From the NCBI RefSeq assembly GCF_947242115.1, contig NC_074711.1:57000963-57064962 (forward strand): a stretch of DNA of 64,000 nt. The letters run 5' to 3'. The notes under the pieces were generated by a model that was given only the letters and a program-made list of their open reading frames with translations, ran no database searches and was not told where the DNA came from. Numbering within the stretch: position 1 is the stretch's first letter; each line of letters begins with the position of its first letter. Below, in pieces: positions 1 through 11,778 of this stretch. The DNA comes from Biomphalaria glabrata (lineage: Eukaryota > Mollusca > Gastropoda > Planorbidae). The translations under genes were made by a program, and so were the position numbers.

Positions 1-549
1 CTTTTTTTTTTTAATTTTCTAATGCTAAGAACATAATTATGTCCAAGCCTAAACCATCTCTTGGATGGAAGAGGGCAAGGTTCAAACAGAACCATTCTAA
101 TGACAGTCTGAATTGCATACTTTATGACCAGGCAGCCAGATTAGTTTTTTTAATGTTAATATAATGTCTATTGTGTATTTATTTTATGCTGTATTTTTTA
201 TATAAATTTTTACAAGACAAATGTCTAATTAGGACATTTTATTTTTCTTTGTATTTATTATTTTTTTTACTGTAGAAATAAATAATGTCTGTAGATAAAA
301 TATGAAAACTTTTTTTTTTTTTTTTTTTACTGTTTTACTAAAATTTTTATACAAATTCTTGATGATTCAGTTAATTTATGTACCTTTTGTGTTTGGAAGA
401 AAAAGTTTTTTTTTTAAGCAGCCTTCAACAACCAACAATTTAGATTAGACAAATGACTCTCATTTATTTATTTGTGTTTGCTTATAAAATTATCTATAAA
501 CTGTGTGCCAAATTTATAATATATCTATCTATATATCTATATCTATCTA

Positions 550-596
<47 letters not shown>

Positions 597-1378
597 TTCT
601 TGACTCAATCCTAAGAGGTACTCACTGGCCACTTCAGTGCTTTTTGAGCTTGCTACCCATTCCCACTCTCTCACCTTCTGCAGTGTGGACAAATTAGTTG
701 TTATTCTAATAACCTTTTAGAGCATGTATGGTGTGTTTCATGGCATGTAAACACATACAATTGGCTGAAGCCCCATAACTTTACCATAAAATCACACTTG
801 ACAATTTTTTCCCCAACCATACAAAGTACATTGAAGTGATCGGCTAATATGCTAATTTGGAAAAGTGTTTTCAGTACAGTGGATGAGTTGTAGATAAATC
901 ATAGTAATATCATGTATCATCAGCAACGTGAGATAAAAACACTCACATCCATTATAAATATACAAAGGAATAGGTTTAATTTGCCAATTCTAATTCAGCA
1001 TTATACAAAAAACTGGACACGTTGTTCTAAAAGAAGATAAAATGAAACTCTAATTTTGTTATACACTCACAAAATTATATAGATAGTCTGTAAATACACA
1101 AGTGAAAGATCACAGTACAATTTTATATTAACATTTGTTTCACTTTACAAATTCAACATTGTGAGAGTGGAATGTGAAAAAAGGGTTTCTTCCTATAAGA
1201 CTCTAAGCCTACTTTCCAAATGTGTTTAACCTTGCAGGCCACTCTGCTCATTAAGAGATGATACACGAGTAAGAAGAGAGAACAGGTTATCTTGAGTTGA
1301 GGAACACTGATCTATTTAATTGTGAAGTAATTACCTCTATTATTTCGCTTGTTAATGTCATTCACCTTTGCTAATTAG
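1..1378. other. No gene seen; A/T-rich flank
   Basis: Homopolymer T and A runs and A/T-rich sequence with no convincing exon on either strand. The only short open frame here comes from the TA microsatellite. Confidence 0.6.
519..595. repeat. TATC/TA microsatellite
   Basis: Interrupted TATC units run into about 45 bases of pure TA. Simple sequence; the tyrosine/isoleucine-rich open frame across it is an artefact. Confidence 0.95.
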
Positions 1379-1386
1379 TTTAGTCT

Positions 1387-1974
1387 CAGTGGCGTAGCTA
1401 GAGTATATGATGCCTGGTGCGGTACCTCATCTTGATGCCCCCCCCCCCCCCCCCCAAAAAAAAAAAACACAAAACAACTAACTAATTAATAAAATTGCAA
1501 AACCTTTCTTTTTTTTCAAAATAATATGTAGGCCTATTCATTAATCAAATATTGTTAATTCTTTCATGACCGCAGCATTATCATAGCCTTAACCCCTGCA
1601 GTCCATTATGTCTAAGCCATCCAAACGCAATTTCTCTAGAATCATCTCAGCGATTCCAGCAGCATGCGTGTCCTTTGTGTCGATGAAGTCAACAAAAGAC
1701 TCTCGAACCTGCACCCCGTCATTCTCCATGACAACATACCGTAAAATTTGGGAAATTTGATCCAGCTTTGAGATGTCATGTGTACTATCAAAAATAATAG
1801 AGAAATAGAAATATTTGGCTTGTTTTACTTGCTGTATGATTTGGTTTTTTTAGCGTGATCCCCCAATATTGTAATAAATTCATTTTGTATTTGTGGAGAC
1901 ATGTATATATTCGATCTGGAACAAAGCTTAGTTCGAAGCACATGCTCCCTCAAGAGTGGTAGCTACGCCACTGA
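1387..1974 (-). mobile_element. hAT element (DUF4371/ZMYM-type), truncated, with 8-bp TSD
   Basis: A 588-bp DNA transposon. Its left end reads CAGTGGCGTAGCT and its right end AGCTACGCCACTGA, so the termini are inverted. The 8-bp target duplication TTTAGTCT lies at 1379-1386 and 1975-1982, the size expected for hAT elements. On the minus strand (about 1832 to 1555) a transposase fragment reads FDSTHDISKLDQ, then RYVVMEND, then MDCRG followed by GYDNAA; this is the block around the DDE aspartate of the zf-TTF/DUF4371 hAT group. One in-frame stop replaces the glutamine of the usual CRGQGYD motif and both ends of the protein are missing, so this is an internally deleted, non-autonomous copy. A poly-C/poly-A run follows the left end. 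Confidence 0.88.
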
Positions 1975-2173
1975 TTTAGTCTATTTGCTAATTAGTATAA
2001 ATGAGTGTGTACAATTTGAAAGATCGCTCTTGATATTGACTAAGGTCAGCCATTTGTATACAAGTTGAATTTTTTATGATTTTTAAAATCTATTTTATTC
2101 ACTGTATAAGAAATATTGACTGAACAAGACAAAAAAAGTTTCCACGGGCAAATTATAAAGATTAAAAGACTAA

Positions 2174-4080
2174 TAAGGCTTGTCTTCGAGTCCAAAGATT
2201 AATGAGGAGTGCGAATGTTAGACTCTTAGTTAGTATTACTTTATATAGAGACGCACCATAATCCATAATGGGCGCACTTTGAACGCGACTAGTGACGTCA
2301 TGACTGAGTTGGGTTAGAGACTACTTGGAGACAGTTGGTGATAGGATTTCATGAGGGTAAGACGTATTGGATCCACAGAGACTGTGGCCTTTTGTTGGAT
2401 TCAACCTTCATATGAATTGTTCAACGGTGTTGAGGACTTATCTCTTCGCCTGTTAAAATCGTATAAGTCTATTTTCTTGTTGGTTAATTTCATTGAAATA
2501 CACCAGCACAAGAAAACCCAGAAGACATCTCCAGAGTAATCTATCAGAATCAGACAGGCATCAATTAACTAAAAGACAGATAGGCTCATCACAGGTATTT
2601 CACAAGGATACACATCCAGCGCTGACTTAACTATTATCCGCCGGTGGTCCATTTAGTTTTTCTTTTCGCCATCTACATCTGTCAACAGCGGCGGATTTAC
2701 TTTTTGGCCTCAAATGTGTATCCCACCGCCTTGGTAAGTGATCTCCGTCTATCTTGTTCTGAAGCCGCATGCAACCAATTGCTCTCTTCTATGTGTGAGC
2801 TTGCGCTCCCAGAGCTAGTTTTATATGCAATTTTAGCTATTTTTTAAATGTATTTTTGTTGTATAGGTTAGAGCTATTTTTATATATTTTATTTTTATAG
2901 GTTAGTATCAGCTTTTATAATTGTACTTCCGCATATTTATATAGGTTAGTGCGGGATAGTATAAAAGGGATGTACTACATGCTGTCTTAAAACAGTTGAG
3001 TGTACATTTGACCAGTGGTCAGTACCATATCTGTCTGTGTGACAGCTGAAGATCTTTGTGGTCTGTCGTCTAATTATATTTTTATTCTGTACCTGGGACG
3101 GCCTGCTATTATTACTGCTGTTTTAAACTGCTTTTAGCTGCTGCAATTACACTGCTGTTTTAACTGCTGAATGTAACTGCTGAATGTAACTGCTGTTTTA
3201 ACTGCTGCTTATAACTGCTGTTGTAGATCTAGGGAATCTAGTGTTATTTTGTTTCGGCTATTGATAGATCTAGTTTTAAAGTTTTGTTATTGTTTCTGTA
3301 GATCTATTCTAATTCTAGATCTAGGGAAGCTAGTGTTATTTTGTTTCTGTAGTGACTAGTGTAGTGTTGCCTTAGTTATAGTATGTTTCTGTACTTAGTG
3401 AATGTTAATAGTAAGGCACTAAGACTAAGGTGTTCTTGTTTTAGTGTTAGTGTTATGGGTTGATTGTAGTAGTAGGATATTGTAGATCTAGACTAGTTTA
3501 TTGTAGTGTGTTTGTGTAGATCTAGGTCTAGGGTAGTAGTTGTAGTGATTTAGTTAGATAGTTGGTTTGGTTAGTTTGTTAGTGTTTGTAGTGGTGTAGA
3601 TTTAGAGGGTTTTAGTTAGTTGATGGGTTCAGTAGTAGTGATTAGTCAAGTTAGTGTATATATTATATTTTATTATTGATTTATTTTTGTATGTAAATAA
3701 AGTTTCTTTTTGTTTTATTTATCGTAAACTAAAGTTTGTTATCTTGTTTTCATTTAGTTAAGTTAGTATAGTTAGTTGTCTGGTTACTTAGGTGACTCTA
3801 GTCCCTTGGTCACCATACCGAGTGCACAGATTGAGCCCACCCAGTAGTGCAAACATCTGCCTACTGTTGGTAAATTTTAATGTTGAGCAGTAAGAATAGG
3901 TCCTCCCACTCGCGCCTGCCTGACCTGCTCACATATGTCAGATAAAGCTTTTACAAGAGAGGACTTGAGTCTCTCGAGCCCTCACTCAAATTGAGTTTGA
4001 TGATGATCATGTCAGTTAAAGCAAAATGGCGCCTAAGCTGGTCGTTTCCGTGAGGCACCTCTGTTATGTCACCACCTTTC
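2174..4080 (+). repeat. Dispersed repeat copy broken by two insertions
   Basis: Segments at 2174-2212, 2641-2800 and 4012-4080 match, in order, the minus-strand repeat at 12955-13362. Shared blocks include AGGCTTGTCTTCGA/TTTGA at the start, TCTGAAGC.G.ATGCAACCAA in the middle, and CAGTTAAAGCAA..TGGCGCCTAAGC at the end. The material between the blocks (2213-2640 and 2801-4011) is absent from the other copy and is therefore inserted or substituted sequence. The family is not identified. Confidence 0.6.
2801..4011 (+). mobile_element. Unclassified 1.2-kb insertion with promoter-like and poly(A) signals
   Basis: The insertion is defined by comparison with the uninterrupted copy near 13 kb. It has a TATA-like GTATAAAAGG near 2958, AATAAAG near 3697, a run of CTGCTGTTTTAACTGCTG repeats (about 3115-3225) and several GTAGATCTAG units. 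It ends in GATGATGATC, like some non-LTR retrotransposon tails, but the TATA plus AATAAA arrangement would also fit an LTR-type sequence. No coding domain was seen, so the class is left open. Confidence 0.35.
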
Positions 4081-4748
4081 AGCGCATCAAAAAGGATTGC
4101 TTGAAAAATCCTTGCCAACAACATATCTGTACTGAGCTACTATGACAATGTGCCTGCCAAACGATTTGGCAAGAGAATAAAGATAGAAGAAATATTGGTG
4201 AGGGGAGGTATCAATCTTTTTTAGATCCATGATCGTAATCACTATGTTTTTCATAGTTCTAAATTTAACTTTTGCTCTTAAAAAAATACAAACAGCTGTT
4301 GGACATTACTGTTTAACTATGATTAACCAAAACTACATAGAGCATATTAATTATTATCAACAAATCAATTGAGCCATCTGGTTTTTAATCCCACTGCATT
4401 CCCTCCCCCCTATCAAAGATAGTTTTTGACGCTATTACTATTAAATATCGATCTTTAAAATAAACGTAAACATTATAATGAGCTGCAAGAATGAGACCCA
4501 GATTATCAAAGGAAAGGAATGCTTTGTACAAGAACAATAAATAGGCTAATTATTAGTGCCGATTTCGGCCTAATCTTTAATAGTTGTCCTGTTAAGCAGG
4601 TTTTTTTTTTAAATAGTAGGCCTACTTTTGTTTCTACAGGATAGGCTACTAGATTTAAGTGTATATCTTTCTTTAAAAATTTGTGTTAATAAAACGTGAT
4701 AATTGAAACTAGCTAAACATGACCAGAGAATGATGCATAGGCTTACTT
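4081..4748. other. No gene seen
   Basis: A/T-rich sequence with no splice-flanked open frame that I could support. The family of any repeat here is unknown. Confidence 0.45.
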
Positions 4749-4872
4749 TATCAAGAGGCCCGAACTGTATATAATAACGTCCTATTATGGAAACCACTGC
4801 GCAGTTCATCTACTAAGGTATATTGGGCTGGTTATCAAAACCCTTAAATTTCTTGAGGACGAAGAAGAACCC
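4749..4872 (+). mobile_element. I-clade-like LINE 3' end, internally deleted
   Basis: The stretch GGAAACCACTGCGCAGTTCAT matches the end of the LINE at 58.2-58.98 kb. The preceding CAAGAGGCCCG also matches, but about 55 bases between these blocks are missing here. A GAGGACGAAGAAGAA tail follows, as in the longer copy. Confidence 0.7.
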
Positions 4873-5235
4873 AGTGCAATGAGAAATAATATATTTACTA
4901 TTTTAAAAAAGTCATTGCCTCTCTTGGTGGATAATCTCCCCTTATATAGCTCTCACAGACCTATACAGATGATTTTTTGCCTGTTATAGCTGCTACTGTT
5001 GTTAAACAAACACAAGCACTAAAAACATTTTCCTTGTTTGCTTTATAAAGGAGAATTGGCTTAGTGGAACGTGTAATGGACGATGGAATTTGGTTTTTAA
5101 AGTGATATGCACATATAAATGCCATTTCATGGGACTCGTTCTGTCTAATATTAACGATCTAAATTTTGTATATATTAATATTAACAAATGACAAGTAGGC
5201 TACAATGTGAATAAAAAAAAATATATTTAAAAAAG

Positions 5236-6215
5236 TGATTCAGTACCTCTACAAGCAGGCCACTTGTGTGGTGTGCTTCAACAACAACATTGTGGACTGG
5301 TTTAAAACCACAGTTGGGGTGAAACAAGACCGGCTTCTTTCACCAACACTTTTCAATATTTTGTTTGAAAGGATAATAGTAGATGCTATGGAGGTTCTGT
5401 AAGCATTGGAGGAAGAAGAATGACTAACTTCCGCTTTGTGGACGACATTGATGGTCTGGCAGTGACAGTAGCTGACTTAGTGATGCGCATCGACGAGACT
5501 TCCGCAGCATACGGTATGCAAATCAATGCCAAAAAAAAAAAAAAAAAAACCCACAAATCATGACCAATGGCCACCAGGGCTTTAAAGTTTTAAAAGGGAC
5601 ATCAGTATTGGATGTGAATTGTACAGGTGGGACATCAGTATTGGATGTGAATTGTACAGGTGGGACATCAGTATTGGACGTGAATTGTACAGTCTACAGC
5701 AGCACTCGCAAAACTCAAATCAATATAGAAAGACAAAGCCCTCAACACTAAAATCAAACTGTCGTCATTGGCCACATTCTTGTATGTTTGAGAATGTAAG
5801 AAACTGCAGAACTAGAGAAGATGATCCAGGCAATGGAATTGAGATGCTACAGAAATATCCTAGGTATCACATACAAAGACCGCATCCCAATCGAAGAGAT
5901 TAGAGACAGGATTAACAATAGGACCCCACGATGATCTGCTAACTACTGTCGAAAAACCCAAAGAAAAACTCTATGGCCATATCACAAGGTCCTCGGGACT
6001 CATAAAAACCTCCCTTCACGAAACAGTACCCGGAAAAAGAAGAAAAGGCAGACCCTGAATTGCCCTGAAAGCGATGGGAAGACAACATAAAAGAATGGCC
6101 GGGCCAGCCATTGAAAGAGTTTCTATCAAAAGTACAGAGAGGAATGGAGAAAGACGATCCACAAATCCAGCGGCCCAACAGACTCAGTGATAACTGAAGG
6201 AATATCGTAATGTAA
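5236..6215 (+). mobile_element. LINE reverse transcriptase fragment (RTE-like)
   Basis: A decayed non-LTR retrotransposon. Reading several frames, reverse-transcriptase blocks appear in order: LYKQATCVVCFNNNIVDWF, then TTVGVKQDRLLSPTLFNILF, then RRMTNFRFVDDIDGLAV (the YADD-type catalytic motif, here FVDD), then SAAYGMQINAKK. Further on come QAMELRCYRNILGITYKD, YGHITRSSGL and PGKRRKGRP, the usual C-terminal end of this type of element. It has multiple stops and frameshifts, an internal poly-A run near 5531 and a 33-bp triplication. The 5' half (endonuclease) is absent. The RTE assignment is inferred from motif wording. Confidence 0.85.
5596..5692 (+). repeat. 33-bp unit, three tandem copies, inside the LINE
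   Basis: Units start at 5596, 5629 and 5662. Each begins GGGACATCAGTATTGGA and ends TGTACAG; the third differs by GACG for GATG. The period is a multiple of three, so the overlapping frame stays open, but it lies inside dead LINE sequence. Confidence 0.9.
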
Positions 6216-6395
6216 TCTAGCAGTATTTTTTATTATAGTTGTTTAACACTATTTCGAAACGAAACGTTACAAAGCAGAAAACAATTAGGCGAATATATTT
6301 TAAAGCTGAACTATTTGATGCAATATATTCATGCCTAACATGGCTGCATAGGATCGCCATGTAGCGCTGCCACTGGGCAGGTAGCCTCGACTTAC

Positions 6396-6554
6396 TCCCT
6401 CCAGACTTGCTGTACTCTGCATGGCCATGTCCATCAAGGATGAGTGGCGCCGTCTCTGCCCCAGTGGCACAAGTGGTTGGCTGTCGACCAAGGACCGTGG
6501 AATGGTAACCAAAAGTGATTTCTCGTTACTTATGTCTGTTTGTGTGCTGACATC
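6396..6554 (-). CDS. Probable second coding exon of the RING-finger gene
   Basis: Read on the minus strand, a pyrimidine-rich TCTATTTTAACAG acceptor precedes base 6554 and a strong GTAAGT donor follows base 6396. The exon is 159 bases (53 codons), phase 0 on both sides. That fits the phase-0 donor after codon 255 of the RING exon at 17116-17880 exactly. It encodes a hydrophilic stretch starting DVSTQTDISNEKS and containing PLGQRRRHSSLMDMAM, with no recognisable fold. The link across a 10.6-kb intron is inferred from strand, phase and splice-site quality; other exons may lie between. No further exon is visible between here and the left edge, so the gene may continue outside the window. Confidence 0.5.
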
Positions 6555-6559
6555 CTGTT

Positions 6560-7142
6560 AAAATAGAAACAGATGTTTGGTTCAATCTAGAAAGTAATTC
6601 CCACCTGCAACACTGAGTTTGATCCTTATATTCACAGTAATTACTATAATAAATAAAGAATGATATATCAAATCTGTTTAAAAAGAGCACATAATTTAAC
6701 TTAAACCTTATATATTCATAGTGCTTAAAATATCAAAACCTAACTCGTTACTTTAATTACTTCCAAACAGCGGAACCACGGGAGCAGCAGATGAGTTTGT
6801 GTAAAAACATTAACTGCGTTACCTTCGTTATTTTTGTTGTTGTTTTGTTTTTCCTCTTCCTTAACTAATTTCGTTGTAAGCCCTCATTTTGTTTGTTCTA
6901 CACACAAGGGCGCACCTCATTGTTGCCTCTTTTTTTCGGTAGCCTAATGTTATCGCTGCGTATCACCACAGACTTAAAGTTGGGTTTTAAAGTATGTTGA
7001 ATCCGGTTAATCGGACACTATTTATCAAACCAGCAGTTTATTTAGACCGAGTTTACATTATATACTTTTAAATGGTTTAATCATGGAACTATACTAATGG
7101 TTTAAACATGGTTTAATCATCATGGTTTAAATATGGTTTAAT
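6560..7142. other. Intronic or intergenic, no gene seen
   Basis: A/T-rich. A 25-bp segment TTTAATCATGGAACTATACTAATGG-like occurs near 7078 and again near 7140 (62-bp spacing), with extra ATGGTTTAA units between. I see no exon. Confidence 0.5.
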
Positions 7143-7405
7143 CATGGAACTATACTAATGGAACACCAGCTTCGAGATTTTATGATCAGAGTGCCGTCGC
7201 GCATCATTTTCGCGCAACATACCAATTTGAAAAATCGATGAGGATGCCAAAGAAGAAATTTACTCCGAGAGTCACTTGGATTGACCTTCATTGAGAGTAA
7301 AACTTCCCCACACTATATTTTATTAGATCTGTAAAAACTTTATCCATTTTCTGACTATCTGATAAAATAGATACAATTTCCCTGAATAATGGATCGTCAC
7401 AAAAG
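7143..7405 (+). repeat. Left arm of a long inverted repeat
   Basis: About 263 bases that match the reverse complement of 15883-16160 at an estimated 95 percent by eye. Shared blocks include GGAACACCAGCTTCGA, GTGCCGTCGCGCATC and CTTCCCCACACTATATTTTA. The two copies are 8.5 kb apart in opposite orientation. Family unknown. Confidence 0.9.
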
Positions 7406-9843
7406 ATTTTTTTTTAAGGCCACTTCGTTAAAATAGGTGTTTCCAGTACTTCCTCATTTGGGTATTTTACACAAAATCTGGAATTTTTTTTATGTACATG
7501 TCATTTTTATCATCTGTCCCGCGCAACAAAACCATCCACTTTTCCCGGTCACCAATGTTCTTAACAAGATATCAAGAGAGAGAGGCTGGTCCATTATTTG
7601 CGTAGTCCAGCCAGCTTTTTTTTTTTTTTTGACAACCTTTTTTCGTTCTCTCTCATGAAGGATATGTTTTGAAAATTAATCTTACAAAATACAATTCCAA
7701 ACCAACTCATGCAGTTATCGTCTTTTCACAGTTTTGAGGAGTCATCCTTTTTGCTAGCCAGAGTGTTAATTGGCAAAAGTGAAAAAATTCATTTTGTTTA
7801 ATTTTTTAAAGTAAATATTCATAACTATATCTTTTATATAATAATATATTTTTAAAATAATAATCTTGTATATAGACATGCTTTAATAGATCTAATAAAT
7901 GATTAACTCGGACCTACCAATATGGGTATATAAATACTTAAATCTGGGTATTTAAAATTTTGAATGCGAATTTTTAAAAAACCGAACTTATATTGATCTA
8001 GATTCTAGATCTCTTGTATAATATCTAGAATAATATAGATCTACAACACCTAGACTAAAGTTAAAGACTAAGGTCTAGATTTATTTAACGTTTTAAAAAA
8101 AAATCAATAGATCTAATATAGACAGACATGAGATCCACTCTATTTTATCTAGATCTAGACCATACATGAGATCAATAATTGTCAATATGAATATTTATAG
8201 ATCTAGTCTAGTCTAGAATCTAGTCTGTCTATAGCTATACTTATACTTACTATTATACACTTTTACAGTATATGAGTATACTCATACGAGTCATACTGGC
8301 TATACTATAGTATAGACACTATAGTTAGTATTAAGTATAGTTAATACTTTTTAATAGTAGATCTATAATCTATCAATTCTATCTAAATCTAGACTTCACT
8401 TTCACATCACATTCACACGATTATTGATACAGACAGTGAATGAAACGAATGCAGTGGTTATACTGATTATACTTAAAGTGACGATACTACTTACAGATCT
8501 ACCAGTTGATAAACATCATCATCATAGATAATAATCTACATCTATAATCATAGTGCCCTTTATTTAGTCAATATAGTCAAGTCAAGATAGTGGAACGTAA
8601 ACTCGAAGGTTTAATACAATATGGTATGAGTCTATGAGTTAGTATAAGATCTAATTATTTTGTTACTTTGTATGTGACAGTATGTCAATGTCTCAAAATA
8701 ATTAATATCATCAGCCATATCATTTTAAATATTTAAAAAGTAGACATAGATTTTTATTATATTATAAATAGATAGATTAGATCTACATATAATTTTACAA
8801 ACTTTAGAAATGATTGATTTTATTTTTTATTGATAAGCCTTCTAGACTAGATTGTCTAGATCTAGCATCTCTAGTTAGACTCTAACATGTAGATTGTAGA
8901 TCTTTGAATTGGATTGATATTCACCTTCCTAAATTGTCTCTAAAGTCTGTAGCTGATTTGAGAGGCCCAACGAGGCAAGACGAGTCTATTAGTACTATGT
9001 CTCTTGATCTATCTAGTAGGCCTACTAAGCTAGTGCATTAGCCATAGTGTAGTCAAATCTTTACAACTAGTCTTCTATATCTAAGCTTCTCGATTAATTA
9101 GATCTAGATCCAGTTTAGATTTAGAATATATAAAAGTTTTTACTACCTAAAATACTAAATCTACTGATCTAAATTCTAGATATATAGATCCAGTTCAGAT
9201 TAGGATATAAAAATATTCCACTATAGCTAAAATTCTAAATCTACTGATCTATACTTAATATGTTAGATATTATATGACATCTACAAAAATTATTATTAAG
9301 ATATAATTATAGATTCTAGACTAGTTATATATGTACATAAAATATATAAATAAAAGATACAATTTATGCAGGCCTAGATCCCATAAATTTATAATTGATC
9401 CAGATCTATCAGTAAAAGTTACCTTCGATTGGCAGTTTTACCCAATCTAATCTATACAAGACAATTTATAATCCATGCCTTGCCTACACCCCATATATAT
9501 TAAATAATAGTTTCCATTCCATGCCATACCCAGACCCATGAGTTCATGAAATAATAAATGATGTGGTGTCAAGTTGGATCTATCCCCTGAAATTCAGTGC
9601 TATAATTTAAAACTCACATATCTAGTTAATTATTTGCTATGACACTCTGATAAACTTGGACTTGTGTGATACATATATGTTTCTTATCAGATTTAATTAA
9701 TGAAGTTTTGGTGCATTTTAACCAGTAATAAGGCTACAAAAGTAGCATCAGGTGTATTCTAACCATTGGTATTTTTCCTGGCAACATTTCTATTCTAGTC
9801 TGTAATAAATTATAAATAAAAAAAAATGTTTGTAATGTTTCAG
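7406..9843. other. A/T-rich tract dense in AGATCT/TCTAGA palindromes
   Basis: From about 7980 to 9420 the motif TAGATCTAGA and its variants recur every few tens of bases. No open frame or credible exon was seen. Any 5' noncoding exon of the micropeptide gene should lie upstream of 9844, but I cannot place it. Confidence 0.5.
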
Positions 9844-9861
9844 TTATTAACAAGTAGAACC

Positions 9862-10368
9862 ATGGCAACCAGTTCTGATGATGTCCCAGAATGGTTCAAG
9901 GATCATACTTATACTATTTCTACTCTCTGGGCATCCATTCAATATTTAATGTAAGTACTACTATACAATTTTTATTTTAGTTATCTAATAGATGTTTTAT
10001 GAATTGTGTGATTTTCATGGTCAAGCAACATCCAATTATCTGGGATGGAATTTAACATTTTTCTCTAGTTTTTTTTTTTTATTTATAACACTCTTTAGCA
10101 CATTCATCTTTCATGAATGCCTAATATACCTTGGCTGTTGTGCAGGCCATTCCTTTACAATAAACTGTTAGATGAAATTAGGCAAAATTGTCTGATAGTT
10201 TGTATGTTTGATACAACAATGTTTTCAATTTAATAATATTATTTTTTAATTTTAATGTTTTCAAAAGAAATTAACCAATATGCCTAATTGTATAATTACA
10301 GTTATGTTTGGAAATGCAAGAAAAAGGCATGCATTCCTGAAAAGTCAATGATTGGTTGCACCTCTTAA
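9862..10368 (+). CDS. Predicted 51-residue single-pass membrane micropeptide (two coding exons)
   Basis: Exon 9844-9950 has a TTTGTAATGTTTCAG acceptor, ATG at 9862 in the context ACCATGG, and an AAT/GTAAGT donor. Exon 10302-10370 has a TATAATTACAG acceptor and an AAAG/GTAAGG donor. Joined in phase 2 they give 51 codons, with TAA at 10366. Residues 1-15 are acidic and polar (MATSSDDVPEWFKDH), residues 16-33 are hydrophobic and aromatic (one likely membrane segment, TLWASIQYLIYVW), and residues 34-40 are basic with two cysteines (KCKKKAC). The stop lies two bases before the last junction, as expected for a normal terminal stop. I do not recognise the family and assign no function. It lies on the opposite strand inside the proposed intron of the RING gene. 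No start signal for the transcript was seen. Confidence 0.6.
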
Positions 10369-10732
10369 AGGTAAGGTACTGCAATTTTTCCCATGTACTT
10401 TTCTCATAAGCTGAAGTACTTGTATTTTTGAAAAACTAGTTTTCCATGAAAATGTAAATCATAATATATGTTATAGTTGCTTTTAGATTAGTTCAATGTG
10501 CATCAAATTAACTGAACATCTGCCTTCACCTATAGTAATAATTCATAACTATTAAGGTCAGGGCCATGTCTACACATTAACGCAGTAGCTCCTTTTAGGT
10601 ACAGACTATTTTTAGAATGGCAAAATTATATAACTATAATTAATAACATATATATGTTTAGCATGGTCAACACATATGTCACACATATTTTTTAATTTTT
10701 TTTTAAATCCTTTTATTTATTTTTATAACTAG

Positions 10733-10840
10733 ATAACTTTCTGTTATGAGAAAAGATGAGATTCTTGGACTCCTGCATAGCACCACCAGAAAGGAAAATC
10801 CCATCATGTTGCAAAATAAAAGTCTTGGACCAATTTTAAT
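10733..10840 (+). other. Probable 3' UTR exon of the micropeptide gene
   Basis: A TTTATTTTTATAACTAG acceptor at 10731-10732 follows the GTAAGG donor at 10371. AATAAA at 10815-10820 could end the transcript near 10840. The downstream sequence is not clearly GT-rich, so the exact end is uncertain. Confidence 0.4.
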
Positions 10841-11757
10841 TTAAGATATATATATTATACTGTAAGCTGTATACATATTTATGTATATCCTGTCATTCAG
10901 CCAACAGGTTTGGATTTAGTATTTCTTTAAATCTGTTTGATATTGTACTTGAAAACTATTAATCTGAGCCGCATTAAAACAAGAGGGAGTGCAGTGGATG
11001 AGTGGTAAGGGAAATTTTACTTTTTTAAAATTAAAATAAGAATCTAACAAAAGTAAACATAAAATATGGTGCATTCTCCTTAAAACTAAAACCTGGTGCA
11101 AAGGTTTAAAATGTTGGCAAAAAAAAAAGCAACATCAATTAAATATTTTTAATTCCCTTTGCAAAACTTACTGAGAAGAACATGCATGTTGTTCCCTCAT
11201 AAGTTTCTTGACAGAGGAAATCTTGTTTATATTAGATTTGAATTAAGCAAATTAAGAAAAAAATTATAATCATTATTTCAAATGGTTGTATCTAAACCTT
11301 ATGAATTATTTTTCAGTTATAAGTATATTGAAATGAATGGATAATCATGAAATTGTTGAATAATTGCTGCTATCATTCCATTGACTAAAGAACCATAATT
11401 TTTTTTTAAATTAATTTCAAAATTAATTAATTAATTTTCAAGCAGAGTTCACATAGATCTTGAGTGAAATTTTTCTTTTTTTGACTAATGCTTCAATTTT
11501 ATTGTATCATTAGTTTTTTATTTTTATTACCCAGAATATTTTAAAAATGAGTACACTATTTTCATGTAATAATGTAACTTGGTATTCACACATCAAAATA
11601 TGCTATCTATAATCTTTAGGCCATATAGATTTGTATAAATATAAATTAACCTGCTTAAATACATTGTAAATGTATATTGTTTGGATAAGAATAAAGTTTT
11701 TCTGTAGACAATTATTGTTCAAGATTTGTTGATGCTCCTGCTTAATAAATTATATAC
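10841..11757. other. No gene seen
   Basis: A/T-rich sequence with poly-A and poly-T runs and no supported exon on either strand. Confidence 0.5.
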
Positions 11758-11778
11758 ACAGGTCATTAGTTTTAACAC

